The notes under the pieces were generated by a model. That model did not search any database. It was given only the letters and a program-made list of their open reading frames with translations, and was not told the origin of the DNA. DNA of 64,000 nt from Fermentibacter sp964564435 (GTDB lineage: Bacteria; Fermentibacterota; Fermentibacteria; Fermentibacterales; Fermentibacteraceae), in NCBI GenBank assembly GCA_964564435.1, contig CAZMAT010000003.1:62001-126000 (forward strand). Direction: 5' to 3'. The translations under genes and the position numbers were made by a program. This document shows positions 8,535-16,942 of this stretch, piece after piece. Positions within the stretch are counted from its first letter, which is position 1, and each line of letters opens with the position of its first letter.

Positions 8535-10315
8535 CAAAGGGCACCATCAGGAAGGTCGCCGGCCCGCTTGTAGTCGCGGGCGGCATGCCCGAGGCCAGGA
8601 TGTACGACGTAGTGTACGTCTCGGACATGAGGCTCCTGGGCGAGATCATCGAGATCAAGGGCGACTCCGCCTCGATCCAGGTCTACGAGGAGACCTGGGG
8701 GCTGGGGCCGGGCGACCCCGTCTACAGCACGGGGGAGCCACTGTCCCTCGAACTCGGGCCCGGCCTCCTCTCCTCGATCTACGACGGGATACAGAGACCG
8801 CTGGACAAGGTCAGGGAGAAGTCCGGGGACTGGATATCGAGAGGCGTCAACATCCCCGGGCTGGATCACGGGAGGAAGTGGGACTTCAGGCCGTCGGCCC
8901 GGGCCGGCGACGCGGTTTCGGGCGGAGACATCATCGGCACCGTGCCCGAGACCGAAGTGGTCGAGCACAGGATCATGATCCACCCCAGGGTGTCGGGGAC
9001 GCTTTCCTGGGTCGCTCCCGCCGGTTCGTACACCATCGACGACGTGGTGGCCAGGGTGAAGACCGCCTCGGGCGGGGAGTCCGAGGTGAGGATGCACCAG
9101 AAGTGGCCGGTCAGGCAGGCGAGGCCGGTCCTGAGGAAGATGGCGCCCTCCGAGCCCCTGATCACCGGGCAGAGGGTCGTCGACGCCTTCTTCCCCCTGG
9201 GCAAGGGCGGCACTGCCTGCGTGCCGGGGCCGTTCGGCAGCGGCAAGACGGTCATCCAGCACCAGCTCGCCAAGTGGGCGGACGCCGAGATCGTCGTCTA
9301 CGTCGGCTGCGGCGAGCGCGGCAACGAGATGACGGACGTGCTCCAGGAATTCCCCGAGATCCTCGACCCCCGGAGCGGAAGGCCCCTCATCCTGCGGACC
9401 GTGCTGGTTGCCAACACCAGCAACATGCCCGTCGCGGCACGCGAGGCCAGCGTCTACACAGGCATCACGATAGCCGAGTACTTCCGCGACATGGGCTACT
9501 CCGTGGCGCTCATGGCCGACTCCACCTCCCGGTGGGCCGAGGCCATGAGGGAGATGTCGGGCCGTCTCGAGGAGATGCCGGGCGAGGAGGGCTACCCCGC
9601 CTATCTCGGGACGAGGATCGCAGAATTCTACGAGAGGGCCGGGAAGGTGCACTGCCTCTGCTCCGGCGAGCGCGAGGGAGCCCTGACCGTCGTGGGAGCC
9701 GTGAGCCCCGCGGGCGGCGACCTCTCCGATCCGGTCGTGCAGGCCACGCTCAGGGTCGTGAAGGTCTTCTGGAGCCTGCAGGCCAGGCTCGCCTACATGA
9801 GGCACTTCCCCGCGATCGGATGGCTCGAGAGCTACTCCCTCTACACCGCCAACCTCGACGGATGGTACTCGAAGGAGCTCGAGGGCGGATGGTCATCCCT
9901 CCGCGACAGGGCGATGGCCCTGCTGCAGGACGAGGCCAATCTCCAGGAGATAGCAAGGCTGGTCGGGGCCGAGTCGCTCTCCCCCGACGACCAGCTCACC
10001 CTTTTCACCGCGCGCTCGATCCGCGAGGACTTCCTGCACCAGAACGCATTCCACGAGGTCGACACGTACTGCTCGATGAAGAAGCAGGTCCGGCTCCTGG
10101 GCCTCATCATGAAGATCCACGAAGCCCTCGCCGGGGCTCTCGGGGCCGGTGCTGCGCCGAGGGACCTCTTCTCGCTCCCGTTCCGCGAGTCCGTGGCCAG
10201 GGCGCGGTACATGCCCGAGGACGGACTGGACGAGATCGACAGGATTCTCGAAACAGCGGACGCCGAGATCCAGGGGCTGCTCGAAACTGCGCGGCGCGCG
10301 GGGGAGGGTGCCTGA
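8531..10315 (+). CDS. ntpA: V-type ATPase catalytic subunit A
   Basis: Hydrolyses or synthesises ATP in the A3B3 head. 594 residues, the normal length. Walker A is GPFGSGKTV (about residues 233-241), preceded by the A-specific bulge domain (about 110-185). GCGERGNEM, the Walker B strand ending LMADSTSRWAEAMRE (about 327-341) and EMPGEEGYPAYL (about 351-362) are all intact. The stop overlaps the start of subunit B by one base. With a Na+-type ring, it could work as a Na+-translocating ATPase or synthase; direction cannot be read from sequence. Confidence 0.98.
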   Translation: MTKGTIRKVAGPLVVAGGMPEARMYDVVYVSDMRLLGEIIEIKGDSASIQVYEETWGLGPGDPVYSTGEPLSLELGPGLLSSIYDGIQRPLDKVREKSGDWISRGVNIPGLDHGRKWDFRPSARAGDAVSGGDIIGTVPETEVVEHRIMIHPRVSGTLSWVAPAGSYTIDDVVARVKTASGGESEVRMHQKWPVRQARPVLRKMAPSEPLITGQRVVDAFFPLGKGGTACVPGPFGSGKTVIQHQLAKWADAEIVVYVGCGERGNEMTDVLQEFPEILDPRSGRPLILRTVLVANTSNMPVAAREASVYTGITIAEYFRDMGYSVALMADSTSRWAEAMREMSGRLEEMPGEEGYPAYLGTRIAEFYERAGKVHCLCSGEREGALTVVGAVSPAGGDLSDPVVQATLRVVKVFWSLQARLAYMRHFPAIGWLESYSLYTANLDGWYSKELEGGWSSLRDRAMALLQDEANLQEIARLVGAESLSPDDQLTLFTARSIREDFLHQNAFHEVDTYCSMKKQVRLLGLIMKIHEALAGALGAGAAPRDLFSLPFRESVARARYMPEDGLDEIDRILETADAEIQGLLETARRAGEGA

Positions 10316-11706
10316 TGATCCGCGAGTACAGGACCACAGTCGAGATCGCAGGCCCGCTGATGTTCGTCGAGAACGTGTCGGGTGTCACGTACGAGGAACT
10401 GGCCGAGATAGAGCTCCCCGACGGCACGATCCGCCACGGCAGGGTGCTCGAGATCAACGGGGCGATGGCCCTCGTGCAGCTCTTCGAGGGCTCCAGCGGA
10501 GTCGGGATCACGCAGAGCGTCGTGAGGTTCCTCGGGAAGAGCGTCGAGCTGGGGGTCTCGGAGACGATGCTGGGCAGGGTGTTCGACGGACAGGGCCGCC
10601 CGAGGGCTCCGTTCGACACCTCGCCTCCCGTCGTTCCGGACAGGATGATCAACATCAACGGATCCCCGCTCAACCCCTACGCGAGGGACTATCCCGCGGA
10701 GTTCATACAGACCGGGCTCAGCTCGATCGACGGGATCAACACGCTGGTGCGCGGGCAGAAGCTACCCGTCTTCAGCGCCAGCGGCCTGCCCCACTCGGCG
10801 GTCGCCGCCCAGATCGCGCGGCAGGCCAGGGTGCTCGGCGAGGGCGAGAGCTTCGCCGTGGTCTTCGCCGCGCTGGGCATCACGTTCGAGGAGGCGGACT
10901 ACTTCATCCGCGACTTCAAGTCCACGGGCGCCATGGACAGGGCCGTGGTGTTCCTCAACCTGGCCGACGACCCGGCCATCGAGAGGATCGCCACGCCGAG
11001 GCTGGCCCTCACGGCGGCGGAGTATCTGGCGTACGAGAAGGACATGCACATCCTGGTCATCCTGACCGACATGACGAACTACTGCGACGCCCTGCGCGAG
11101 ATCTCGGCGGCCAGGCGCGAGGTCCCGGGGCGGCGGGGCTACCCCGGCTATCTCTACACCGACCTCTCGACGATCTACGAGAGGGCCGGCCGCATCAAGG
11201 GCCGGAAGGGCTCGATCACGCAGATACCGATTCTGACGATGCCCGAGGACGACAAGACCCATCCGATCCCCGACCTCACCGGGTACATCACCGAGGGGCA
11301 GCTCATCCTCAACAGGGAGCTGCACAAGAGGGGCGTGTACCCGCCGATGGACGTGATGGAGTCGCTCTCCAGGCTGAAGGACAAGGGCATCGGACGGGGC
11401 AAGACCCGCGAGGATCACGCCGACCTCTTCAACCAGCTCATGGCGGCATACTCGGCCGGGAAGAACGCCCGCGAGCTCGCCGTCATCCTCGGCACGGCCG
11501 CCCTCAGCCCCGTGGACCAGGACTACCTGCGCTTCGCCGAGGAGTACGAGAGGCGGTACATCAGCCAGGACGAGGGCGAGAACCGCACGATAGAGGAGAC
11601 GCTCGACCTCGGGTGGCAGCTCCTGAAGCTCCTTCCGCGGGATGAGATGAAGAGGATCAGGCCCGAGTACCTCGACAGGTACTGGCCGGCCGGGGAAGGC
11701 GCCTGA
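10315..11706 (+). CDS. ntpB: V-type ATPase non-catalytic subunit B
   Basis: Regulatory nucleotide-site subunit of the A3B3 head, 463 residues. The P-loop position reads FSASGLPHSAVAAQI (about residues 147-161), the degenerate SGLPH form that distinguishes B from A. Also present are EISAARREVPGRRGYPGYLY (about 263-282) and the C-terminal helical domain. Start is the ATG at 10315, sharing its A with the TGA of subunit A. It shares one base with subunit D downstream. Confidence 0.98.
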   Translation: MIREYRTTVEIAGPLMFVENVSGVTYEELAEIELPDGTIRHGRVLEINGAMALVQLFEGSSGVGITQSVVRFLGKSVELGVSETMLGRVFDGQGRPRAPFDTSPPVVPDRMININGSPLNPYARDYPAEFIQTGLSSIDGINTLVRGQKLPVFSASGLPHSAVAAQIARQARVLGEGESFAVVFAALGITFEEADYFIRDFKSTGAMDRAVVFLNLADDPAIERIATPRLALTAAEYLAYEKDMHILVILTDMTNYCDALREISAARREVPGRRGYPGYLYTDLSTIYERAGRIKGRKGSITQIPILTMPEDDKTHPIPDLTGYITEGQLILNRELHKRGVYPPMDVMESLSRLKDKGIGRGKTREDHADLFNQLMAAYSAGKNARELAVILGTAALSPVDQDYLRFAEEYERRYISQDEGENRTIEETLDLGWQLLKLLPRDEMKRIRPEYLDRYWPAGEGA

Positions 11707-12356
11707 TGGCCGTCGTCGTCAGGGCTACCCGGATGGAGCTCCAGCAGCTCCGCAAGAGGGCCGCCCTCGCGCGGAGGGGGCACAAGCTCCTGAAGGACAA
11801 GCTCGACGAGCTGATGAGGCAGTTCAAGATCCTCATCGCCGAGTACATGGGCGCCCGGCAGCGGATCGAGGCCGAACTCCGCGAGGCCTACAGGGAGTTC
11901 ATGTTCGCGAGGGCCTCGATGCGGCGCGAAGCCCTGTCCGACGCGCTCGACTATCCCGGTGCCGTCGCGGTCGTGAAGAGCTCCACCCGCAAGGTGATGA
12001 ACCTCACGCTGCCGGTCTTCGACGTCACGATGGAGGGCGGCATCCACAACTACGGCATGCTCGACACCACGCCCGAGCTGGATGCGTCCCTCGAGGTGTT
12101 CGCCCGCGTGCTCCCCGGGATAGTCCGCCTGGCCGGGCAGGAGAAGGCCGTCGGGATACTGGCGTCCGAGATCGACAGGACCAGGCGGAGGGTCAACGCC
12201 CTGGAGTACATCCTCATCCCCGAGCTGGAGGGCGCCGTGTCCGCGATCAGGCTGAAGCTCGAGGAGATAGAGCGGGGGAATCTCACCAGGTTGATGAAGG
12301 TCAAGAAGATGGCCGAGCAGAAGCGGGAGGCCGCGAGGCCCGGAGGGCCGTCCTGA
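11706..12356 (+). CDS. ntpD: V-type ATPase subunit D (central axle)
   Basis: Forms the coiled-coil axle that rotates inside the A3B3 head. 216 residues, with N- and C-terminal helices. The N-terminus RATRMELQQLRKRAALARRG (about 6-25) and KLLKDKLDEL match the conserved D-subunit start, and RRRVNALEYILIPEL (about 160-174) matches the conserved C-terminal helix. Last gene of the operon; there are 97 bp to the next start and a separate promoter there, so the ATPase transcript probably ends near here. Confidence 0.95.
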   Translation: MAVVVRATRMELQQLRKRAALARRGHKLLKDKLDELMRQFKILIAEYMGARQRIEAELREAYREFMFARASMRREALSDALDYPGAVAVVKSSTRKVMNLTLPVFDVTMEGGIHNYGMLDTTPELDASLEVFARVLPGIVRLAGQEKAVGILASEIDRTRRRVNALEYILIPELEGAVSAIRLKLEEIERGNLTRLMKVKKMAEQKREAARPGGPS

Positions 12357-12369
12357 GAGCATGGATTGA

Positions 12370-12397
12370 TTGACATATCTCTACCGGGCCGTAATTT
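12370..12397 (+). promoter_or_regulatory. Putative sigma70-type promoter for the histone-like gene
   Basis: Perfect TTGACA at 12370-12375, 16-bp spacer, then TAATTT at 12392-12397 (three of six matches to TATAAT). It lies in a short AT-rich patch between subunit D and the Lys-rich gene. An imperfect inverted repeat, ACCGGGC/GCCCGGGT, spans the -10 and could be an operator. Confidence 0.5.
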
Positions 12398-12453
12398 ACC
12401 ATCAAGCCCGGGTGCTCCGGGTCGGTCTGTTCGTTCCGCTCTGGAGGGTGGAG

Positions 12454-12678
12454 ATGGCCGAAGCTAAGGTTGCCAAGAAGGCCCCGGTCAAGGCTGCCAA
12501 GGATACGAAGGTGACGGCTAAGACCGCAGCCAAGAAGGTCGAGAAGGCGGTGAAGACGGACAAGGTGGAGAAGGCCGAGAAGATCGCCGCGAAGGTGGCC
12601 AAGAAGGAGGCCGCCCCCGCCAAGGCCGCAGCCCCCAAGACCGTAGGCAAGTGCGGCGGCTGCAAGACCAAGAAGTAG
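12454..12678 (+). CDS. Small Lys/Ala-rich histone H1-like protein with CxxC tail
   Basis: 74 residues, nearly all Lys, Ala, Val and Thr in KAA/KVA/KTA repeats, as in the histone H1-like basic tails of several bacterial nucleoid proteins. It ends in GKCGGCKTKK, a CxxC pair that could bind metal or form a disulfide. Start at ATG 12454, with GGAGGGTGG just upstream; the longer reading frame upstream runs through the promoter and is rejected. Likely binds DNA or RNA by charge; function is inferred from composition only. A strong terminator follows. Confidence 0.75.
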   Translation: MAEAKVAKKAPVKAAKDTKVTAKTAAKKVEKAVKTDKVEKAEKIAAKVAKKEAAPAKAAAPKTVGKCGGCKTKK

Positions 12679-12698
12679 ATCAGGCTATCCGATAGAGA

Positions 12699-12720
12699 GG
12701 GGGGCCTTCACCGGCCCCCC
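12699..12720 (+). terminator. GC-rich hairpin terminator
   Basis: Arms GGGGGGCC (12699-12706) and GGCCCCCC (12713-12720) with loop TTCACC, followed by TTCCTC. It lies 20 bp after the histone-like gene and faces the end of the minus-strand gene at 12806, so it may act in both directions. Confidence 0.8.
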
Positions 12721-12805
12721 TTCCTCATCCGGAACCGTATCTGACTTCTTCGACCTCCCCGTTCCTTCCGGACCAGCGCAGGCAGCCTCGGGAGAAAGCC
12801 GGAAG

Positions 12806-13423
12806 TCAGGGGCGATCGACCTCTATGCGGACGTCCCCCTTCGCGCCAGCACCGTGGAGAGTCCCCACCAGAGCCATCACCACCTCGCTGACGACCCGCC
12901 CCGGATAACCCGAGAGGGGGATCGGCGCCCCCCCTATCCAGAGCCTGACTCCGCCGATGGGGGCGCTCCTGCCCATGCGGCCCCCGGTTCCGGCCGCGAC
13001 TCCCAGCAGGTGGAGCATCACACCGTGCGAAAGCCCGTCGAGCCTGGGGAGCCCCGGCGAGTCGAACCCCCAGGTCGCCAGGCATCCCGTCCCGGCTGCC
13101 CCGGCATCGAGCGCCACCCACGGCAGGGCCGGCCCGGGCAGGTCCACGAGGGTCAGATCTGCCTGTATCGCCTCGTAGTCGTCGAAGGACTCCGGATCGA
13201 TCCCTGGGCGCACGTAGGTCAGCCTGGCCTCCGGCGCGACCAGGGTCAGGCTCTTGAAGGGATAGGTGTTGTAGGGATCGGGATCCCCGGTGCTGTTCCA
13301 GGCTCCTGCGAAGGAGACCGTGATCCCGTCGTTCTCCGAACACGTACGGGCCATCGAGACGGCGCAGGCGAGCCTCGACTCCTGTGAGCCGCCGCGCAGC
13401 GCGACGCACCTACCGGGTCTCAT
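12806..13423 (-). CDS. Uncharacterised protein coupled to ThiF-like gene
   Basis: 205 residues, no family recognised. No signal peptide or transmembrane segment; Gly/Pro/Asp-rich, with mixed alpha/beta character and conserved-looking stretches DPYNTYPFKSL (about 49-59) and GGVRLWIGGAPIP near the C-terminus. The ATG at 13423 has GGAGG seven bases upstream and lies one base after the stop of the ThiF-like gene, so the two are one unit. The cluster context (ThiF, ThiS-like carrier, aldehyde oxidoreductase) hints at a role in pterin cofactor assembly or enzyme maturation, but nothing in the sequence proves it. Confidence 0.7.
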   Translation of the reverse strand: MRPGRCVALRGGSQESRLACAVSMARTCSENDGITVSFAGAWNSTGDPDPYNTYPFKSLTLVAPEARLTYVRPGIDPESFDDYEAIQADLTLVDLPGPALPWVALDAGAAGTGCLATWGFDSPGLPRLDGLSHGVMLHLLGVAAGTGGRMGRSAPIGGVRLWIGGAPIPLSGYPGRVVSEVVMALVGTLHGAGAKGDVRIEVDRP

Positions 13424-13424
13424 T

Positions 13425-14102
13425 TCATACCTCCGATCCACATCGTGTGACCGACGAGCCCCCGCCGTCATCCCGGCGCATCCCCAGCAGGGCCGACACG
13501 GCTTCGCAGGCCATGATGGAGGCGGCCAGCGACACCCTCGCGGATAGAGTCCCGAGCGACAGATCGCTCGACTGGTCCCCGACCAGGATCACGGACCCAT
13601 GCCTCTCGGTCCTTATCCCGCCGGGATTCCCTGCGCCTGCTATGCCGGAGACCGCGACGATCGGCGTCCCTTCCATCTCCGTGAGCCACTCCTCGAGAGC
13701 CTGCACCTTGGTCGACGCATCGTCGAACGCCTCGATCAGTATCGAACACCCCTGGAAGTATCTGCAGAATCCGCCGGGGACGAGCCTTTCCGCGACCGCC
13801 AGGCACTGCGTCCCGGTTCCCAGCCTGCGGATGTTATCGGCGAGGGCCTCGACCTTGAGCCTGCCGACCTGGTCGGCGAAGTATGCCTGCCGGTTCAGGT
13901 TGCGCAGTGAAACTACATCGTGGTCGACCGCCACGAGACGGCCGATCCCGGCCCTCGCGAGGAGCATCGCCACATTCGACCCTATTCCGCCTGCACCCGC
14001 GATGCCCGCGGTGCAGGCCGAAAGCGCCCGGCGCACGCCTGGTGGGTTGTCGATGAAGACCTCTTCGCCGACTCCGCCAGGGCTTCCGGGCCGCGCATCC
14101 AT
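13425..14102 (-). CDS. ThiF/MoeB-type adenylyltransferase (ThiF family 2-like)
   Basis: E1-like enzyme that adenylates the C-terminal Gly-Gly of a ThiS/MoaD-type sulfur carrier. 225 residues. The ATP-binding GAGGIGSNVAMLLARAGIG lies at about 36-54, followed by VDHDVV and NLNRQAYFADQVGRLKVEAL (about 69-88), the signature of the short ThiF family 2. No paired CxxC zinc motif is seen. The ATG at 14102 gives the usual short N-terminus; the frame is open further upstream to 14321, so the start is uncertain. Its likely substrate is the ThiS/MoaD-like protein encoded at 16939, across the divergent promoter region. Confidence 0.88.
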   Translation of the reverse strand: MDARPGSPGGVGEEVFIDNPPGVRRALSACTAGIAGAGGIGSNVAMLLARAGIGRLVAVDHDVVSLRNLNRQAYFADQVGRLKVEALADNIRRLGTGTQCLAVAERLVPGGFCRYFQGCSILIEAFDDASTKVQALEEWLTEMEGTPIVAVSGIAGAGNPGGIRTERHGSVILVGDQSSDLSLGTLSARVSLAASIMACEAVSALLGMRRDDGGGSSVTRCGSEV

Positions 14103-14369
14103 CCCTTTGCCGGGATCCTTCCCGAGAGCCACTCGAAACCTCCAGCCGCCCTGCAGGATCTTCGCCGGCGCCCCATGTCCGCCACGGCACCGTGCTGCAA
14201 GGCTGGCGACCCGACAGTATTGCCACATCCGGCGCCGGAAGCTAGGTTTGATCCGGTATAGCGGAAGAGGAACCGCCGGGCGACAGGTCTCCCGCCCGGA
14301 AGGTCCGTGCCTTCGGTCCACACCATCATCGCCTCCGGCGCAGAGACGCCGCGGGAGCGGAGGTATGCC

Positions 14370-14774
14370 GTGCCGTCCGTCAAGAGACTCGCCAGCGACA
14401 GTTCGAAGTGCATCGGGTGCGGGGCCTGCATGACGGTCTGTTCGACCCTGTTCTTCAAGGTCGACGACCCGGCCCGTTCGTGCATCTCAGTGATCCCCTC
14501 CGATAGCGGCTCGAAGATCACGGTCTGCGACCAGACCTGCAGGCTCTGTGTCGCCGAATGCCCCGTGCAGGCCCTGACCGTCTCGTCCCAGGGCGTGGTG
14601 ATGCTGGACAGGAAGCTGTGTGTGGGATGCCTCGCCTGTGTTGCCGTCTGCCCCATCGGCGCGATGAGGCACTTCCCCGGGTCGGCGAACCCGTTCAAAT
14701 GCATAGCCTGCGGCGCCTGCGCACGCAAATGCCCCACTGGAGCGATCGGCATCGCAGTCGAGGAGAGATCATGA
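14370..14774 (+). CDS. Polyferredoxin, four [4Fe-4S] motifs
   Basis: Electron-transfer partner of the adjacent oxidoreductase. 134 residues containing four Cys clusters in order: CIGCGACMTVC, CDQTCRLCVAEC (with a C-x3-C first spacing), CVGCLACVAVC and CIACGACARKC, each followed by Pro or nearly so. Start: GTG at 14370 with CGGAGG six bases upstream. An in-frame GTG at 14307 is possible but lacks an SD. The last four bases (ATGA) overlap the start of the aldehyde oxidoreductase, so the two subunits are coupled. Confidence 0.9.
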   Translation: MPSVKRLASDSSKCIGCGACMTVCSTLFFKVDDPARSCISVIPSDSGSKITVCDQTCRLCVAECPVQALTVSSQGVVMLDRKLCVGCLACVAVCPIGAMRHFPGSANPFKCIACGACARKCPTGAIGIAVEERS

Positions 14775-16942
14775 CGGAAAGCGGATTCGACATAGCTGGC
14801 CTCGAGGCCGGGCATCGGCCTGTCTCGGAGTTCAGATACGAGAAGAGGCCTGTCGTGAGGGGCTACAACGACAGGACCCTCTACGTGAACGTCGGTGACG
14901 GACGCATCGCCGAGAAGCCGGTATCCCCCGACATGAGGGCCAAGTTCACGGGGGGCAAGGGTTACGGCCTCAGGCTCCTCTGGGATGCCGTGACCCCCTC
15001 TACGAAGTGGAACGACCCCGAGAACGAGGTCAACATCGCCATGGGGCCGGTCTGCGGGAACACCAACTATCCCGGCTCGGGCAAGTCCCTCGTCGTCTCG
15101 ATCTCGCCCACGACCGGGATCCCGATCGACTGCAACGTCGGGGGCTACTTCGGGCCCTTCCTCAAGTTCGCCGGGTTCGACGCCCTGGAGGTCCAGGGCA
15201 AGGCCGCCAGGGACGTGATAGTCTACATCGACGGAGACGAAGGGGTGGTGAGCATCTTCGAGGCTCCCGGCGAAGCGGTGGACAGCCATGTCCTCGCGGA
15301 GCAGATGGTGGCCATGTTCGCCCGCGACGAGAAGGACAGGCAGCACATCTCGTCGGTGTCGGCCGGCACCGGTGCCGAGCATGCCCTCATCGGATGCCTG
15401 AACTTCTCCTTCTACGACAAGCGCAGGAAGGTGGCCAGGCTGAAGCAGGCCGGCAGGGGCGGCATAGGGACCGTGTTCCGCGACAAGAAGATAAAGGCTC
15501 TCGTCGTGAGGTATTCCGGCCTCGACGTCTCCTCGAACAACCCGGCCGACCTGGCCGGCCTTCAGGAGACCGGCCTGAAGCTGCACAGGGAGATCGTCAC
15601 TCTCGACGATCAGCAGTGCAGGATGAGGGAGATCGGGACGGCCCATCTCACCGAGATCATGGACGAATACGACCTACTCCCGACCCGCAACTACAAGTTC
15701 GGCAGCAGCCCCGATTCTCCCGGCCTCAACTCCCACGCCTTCTCCGCCATGGTCACGCACGGCCTCCCCGACGGCTGCTGGTACGGCTGCACGATGGCCT
15801 GCGCGAAGGCCGCGGACGGTTTCGAGCTGGCCACCGGGCCCTACAAGGGTCACAGGGTCACGGTCGACGGGCCCGAGTACGAAACGGTGGCCGGATGCGG
15901 CTCGAACATCGGAGTCTACGATCCCAGGGTCGTGATGGAGCTGAACTTCTACTGCGACACCTACGGGCTCGACACCATCTCCTTCGGCACTTCCACGGCC
16001 TTCGTCATGGAATGCTGGGAGAAGGGCGTGCTCGACTCCACCCGCACCGGCGGGCTCGAGATGACCTGGGGCAACGGCCCGGCGGCGCTCGAACTGCTCC
16101 ACAGGATCGGCAGAGGGGAGGGATTCGGCCTGGTGGCCGGCCTCGGGGTCCGCGGGATGAAGAAATACTTCGCGGAGCACTACGGAGCAGATCCGAAGCT
16201 CCTGCAGGACATCGGCTGCGAGTGCAAGGGGCTCGAGTACTCCCAGTACGTTTCGAAGGAGTCCCTCGCGCAGCAGGGCGGCTACAGCATGGCCCTCAAG
16301 GGCCCCCAGCACGACGAGGCCTGGCTCATCTTCATGGACATGGTGAACAACAGGATCCCGACATTCGAGGACAAGGCCGAGGCGCTCTACTACTTCCCGA
16401 TGTTCAGGACCTGGTTCGGCCTGCAGGGCCTCTGCAAGCTCCCGTGGAACGACATAGAGCCCGCCGACAACTCGTCCACCGACGAGCCCGCGAAGGTCCC
16501 CGAGCACGTCGAGAACTATCTCGCGATCTACAAGGCGGTCACCGGGAACGACCTCGACAGGGACGGGCTGATCCGGCAGTCGGCGCGGGTCTACAACTTC
16601 CAGAAGGTCTTCTGCATCAGGATGGGGAAGGGCCGTCGGATCGACGACTGGCCGCCCTACAGGATGATGGGCCCTGTGACGGTAGAAGAGTACGAGTCCC
16701 GGGCCGACAGGTACGACAAGCAGCTCAGGGAGCAGGTCGGCATCGACCCAGCGGGCATGGGCACGCCGGAGAAGGTCGCAGCCCTCAGGGCGTACCGCGA
16801 GGACAGGTACGAGAAGCTGCTCGATGCCGTCTACAGGAGGAAGGGTTGGACCAGGGAGGGTGTGCCGACCGTCGAGACCCTCCACGATCTCGGCATCGAC
16901 TATCCCGAGGTCCTGGAGGTGGTGAAACCCCTCCTGGGATGA
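14771..16942 (+). CDS. Aldehyde:ferredoxin oxidoreductase family protein (tungstopterin)
   Basis: Tungsten bis-pterin enzyme family that oxidises aldehydes, or reduces acids or related substrates, with ferredoxin. 723 residues, longer than classic AOR (about 605). The N-terminal AOR domain begins near residue 35 with TLYVNVGDGRI, KFTGGKGYG and SGKSLVVSISPTTGIP. The cubane Cys set appears as CWYGCTMAC (about 336-344) plus a distal Cys in GLCKLPW (about 555-561). The first spacing is C-x3-C rather than the usual C-x2-C. A dedicated polyferredoxin overlaps upstream and a ThiS/MoaD-like carrier overlaps downstream (ATGA). Substrate unknown; relation to BamB-type enzymes should be considered. Confidence 0.92.
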   Translation: MTESGFDIAGLEAGHRPVSEFRYEKRPVVRGYNDRTLYVNVGDGRIAEKPVSPDMRAKFTGGKGYGLRLLWDAVTPSTKWNDPENEVNIAMGPVCGNTNYPGSGKSLVVSISPTTGIPIDCNVGGYFGPFLKFAGFDALEVQGKAARDVIVYIDGDEGVVSIFEAPGEAVDSHVLAEQMVAMFARDEKDRQHISSVSAGTGAEHALIGCLNFSFYDKRRKVARLKQAGRGGIGTVFRDKKIKALVVRYSGLDVSSNNPADLAGLQETGLKLHREIVTLDDQQCRMREIGTAHLTEIMDEYDLLPTRNYKFGSSPDSPGLNSHAFSAMVTHGLPDGCWYGCTMACAKAADGFELATGPYKGHRVTVDGPEYETVAGCGSNIGVYDPRVVMELNFYCDTYGLDTISFGTSTAFVMECWEKGVLDSTRTGGLEMTWGNGPAALELLHRIGRGEGFGLVAGLGVRGMKKYFAEHYGADPKLLQDIGCECKGLEYSQYVSKESLAQQGGYSMALKGPQHDEAWLIFMDMVNNRIPTFEDKAEALYYFPMFRTWFGLQGLCKLPWNDIEPADNSSTDEPAKVPEHVENYLAIYKAVTGNDLDRDGLIRQSARVYNFQKVFCIRMGKGRRIDDWPPYRMMGPVTVEEYESRADRYDKQLREQVGIDPAGMGTPEKVAALRAYREDRYEKLLDAVYRRKGWTREGVPTVETLHDLGIDYPEVLEVVKPLLG

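Noticed and set aside
7433..9805. 790-codon open frame on the minus strand across the V-ATPase genes
   Set aside because: Lies antisense to intact, conserved subunits C, F and A; composition (Gly/His/Pro/Arg/Asp) is that of a high-GC shadow frame, with no family motif.
12370..12453. N-terminal extension of the Lys-rich protein from TTG 12370
   Set aside because: That TTG is the -35 hexamer of the promoter; the ATG at 12454 has a clear SD.
14103..14369. Promoters between the ThiF-like gene and the polyferredoxin
   Set aside because: TATAGC/TATACC-like boxes exist but none has a convincing -35 at the right distance; the divergent promoters must be here but cannot be placed.
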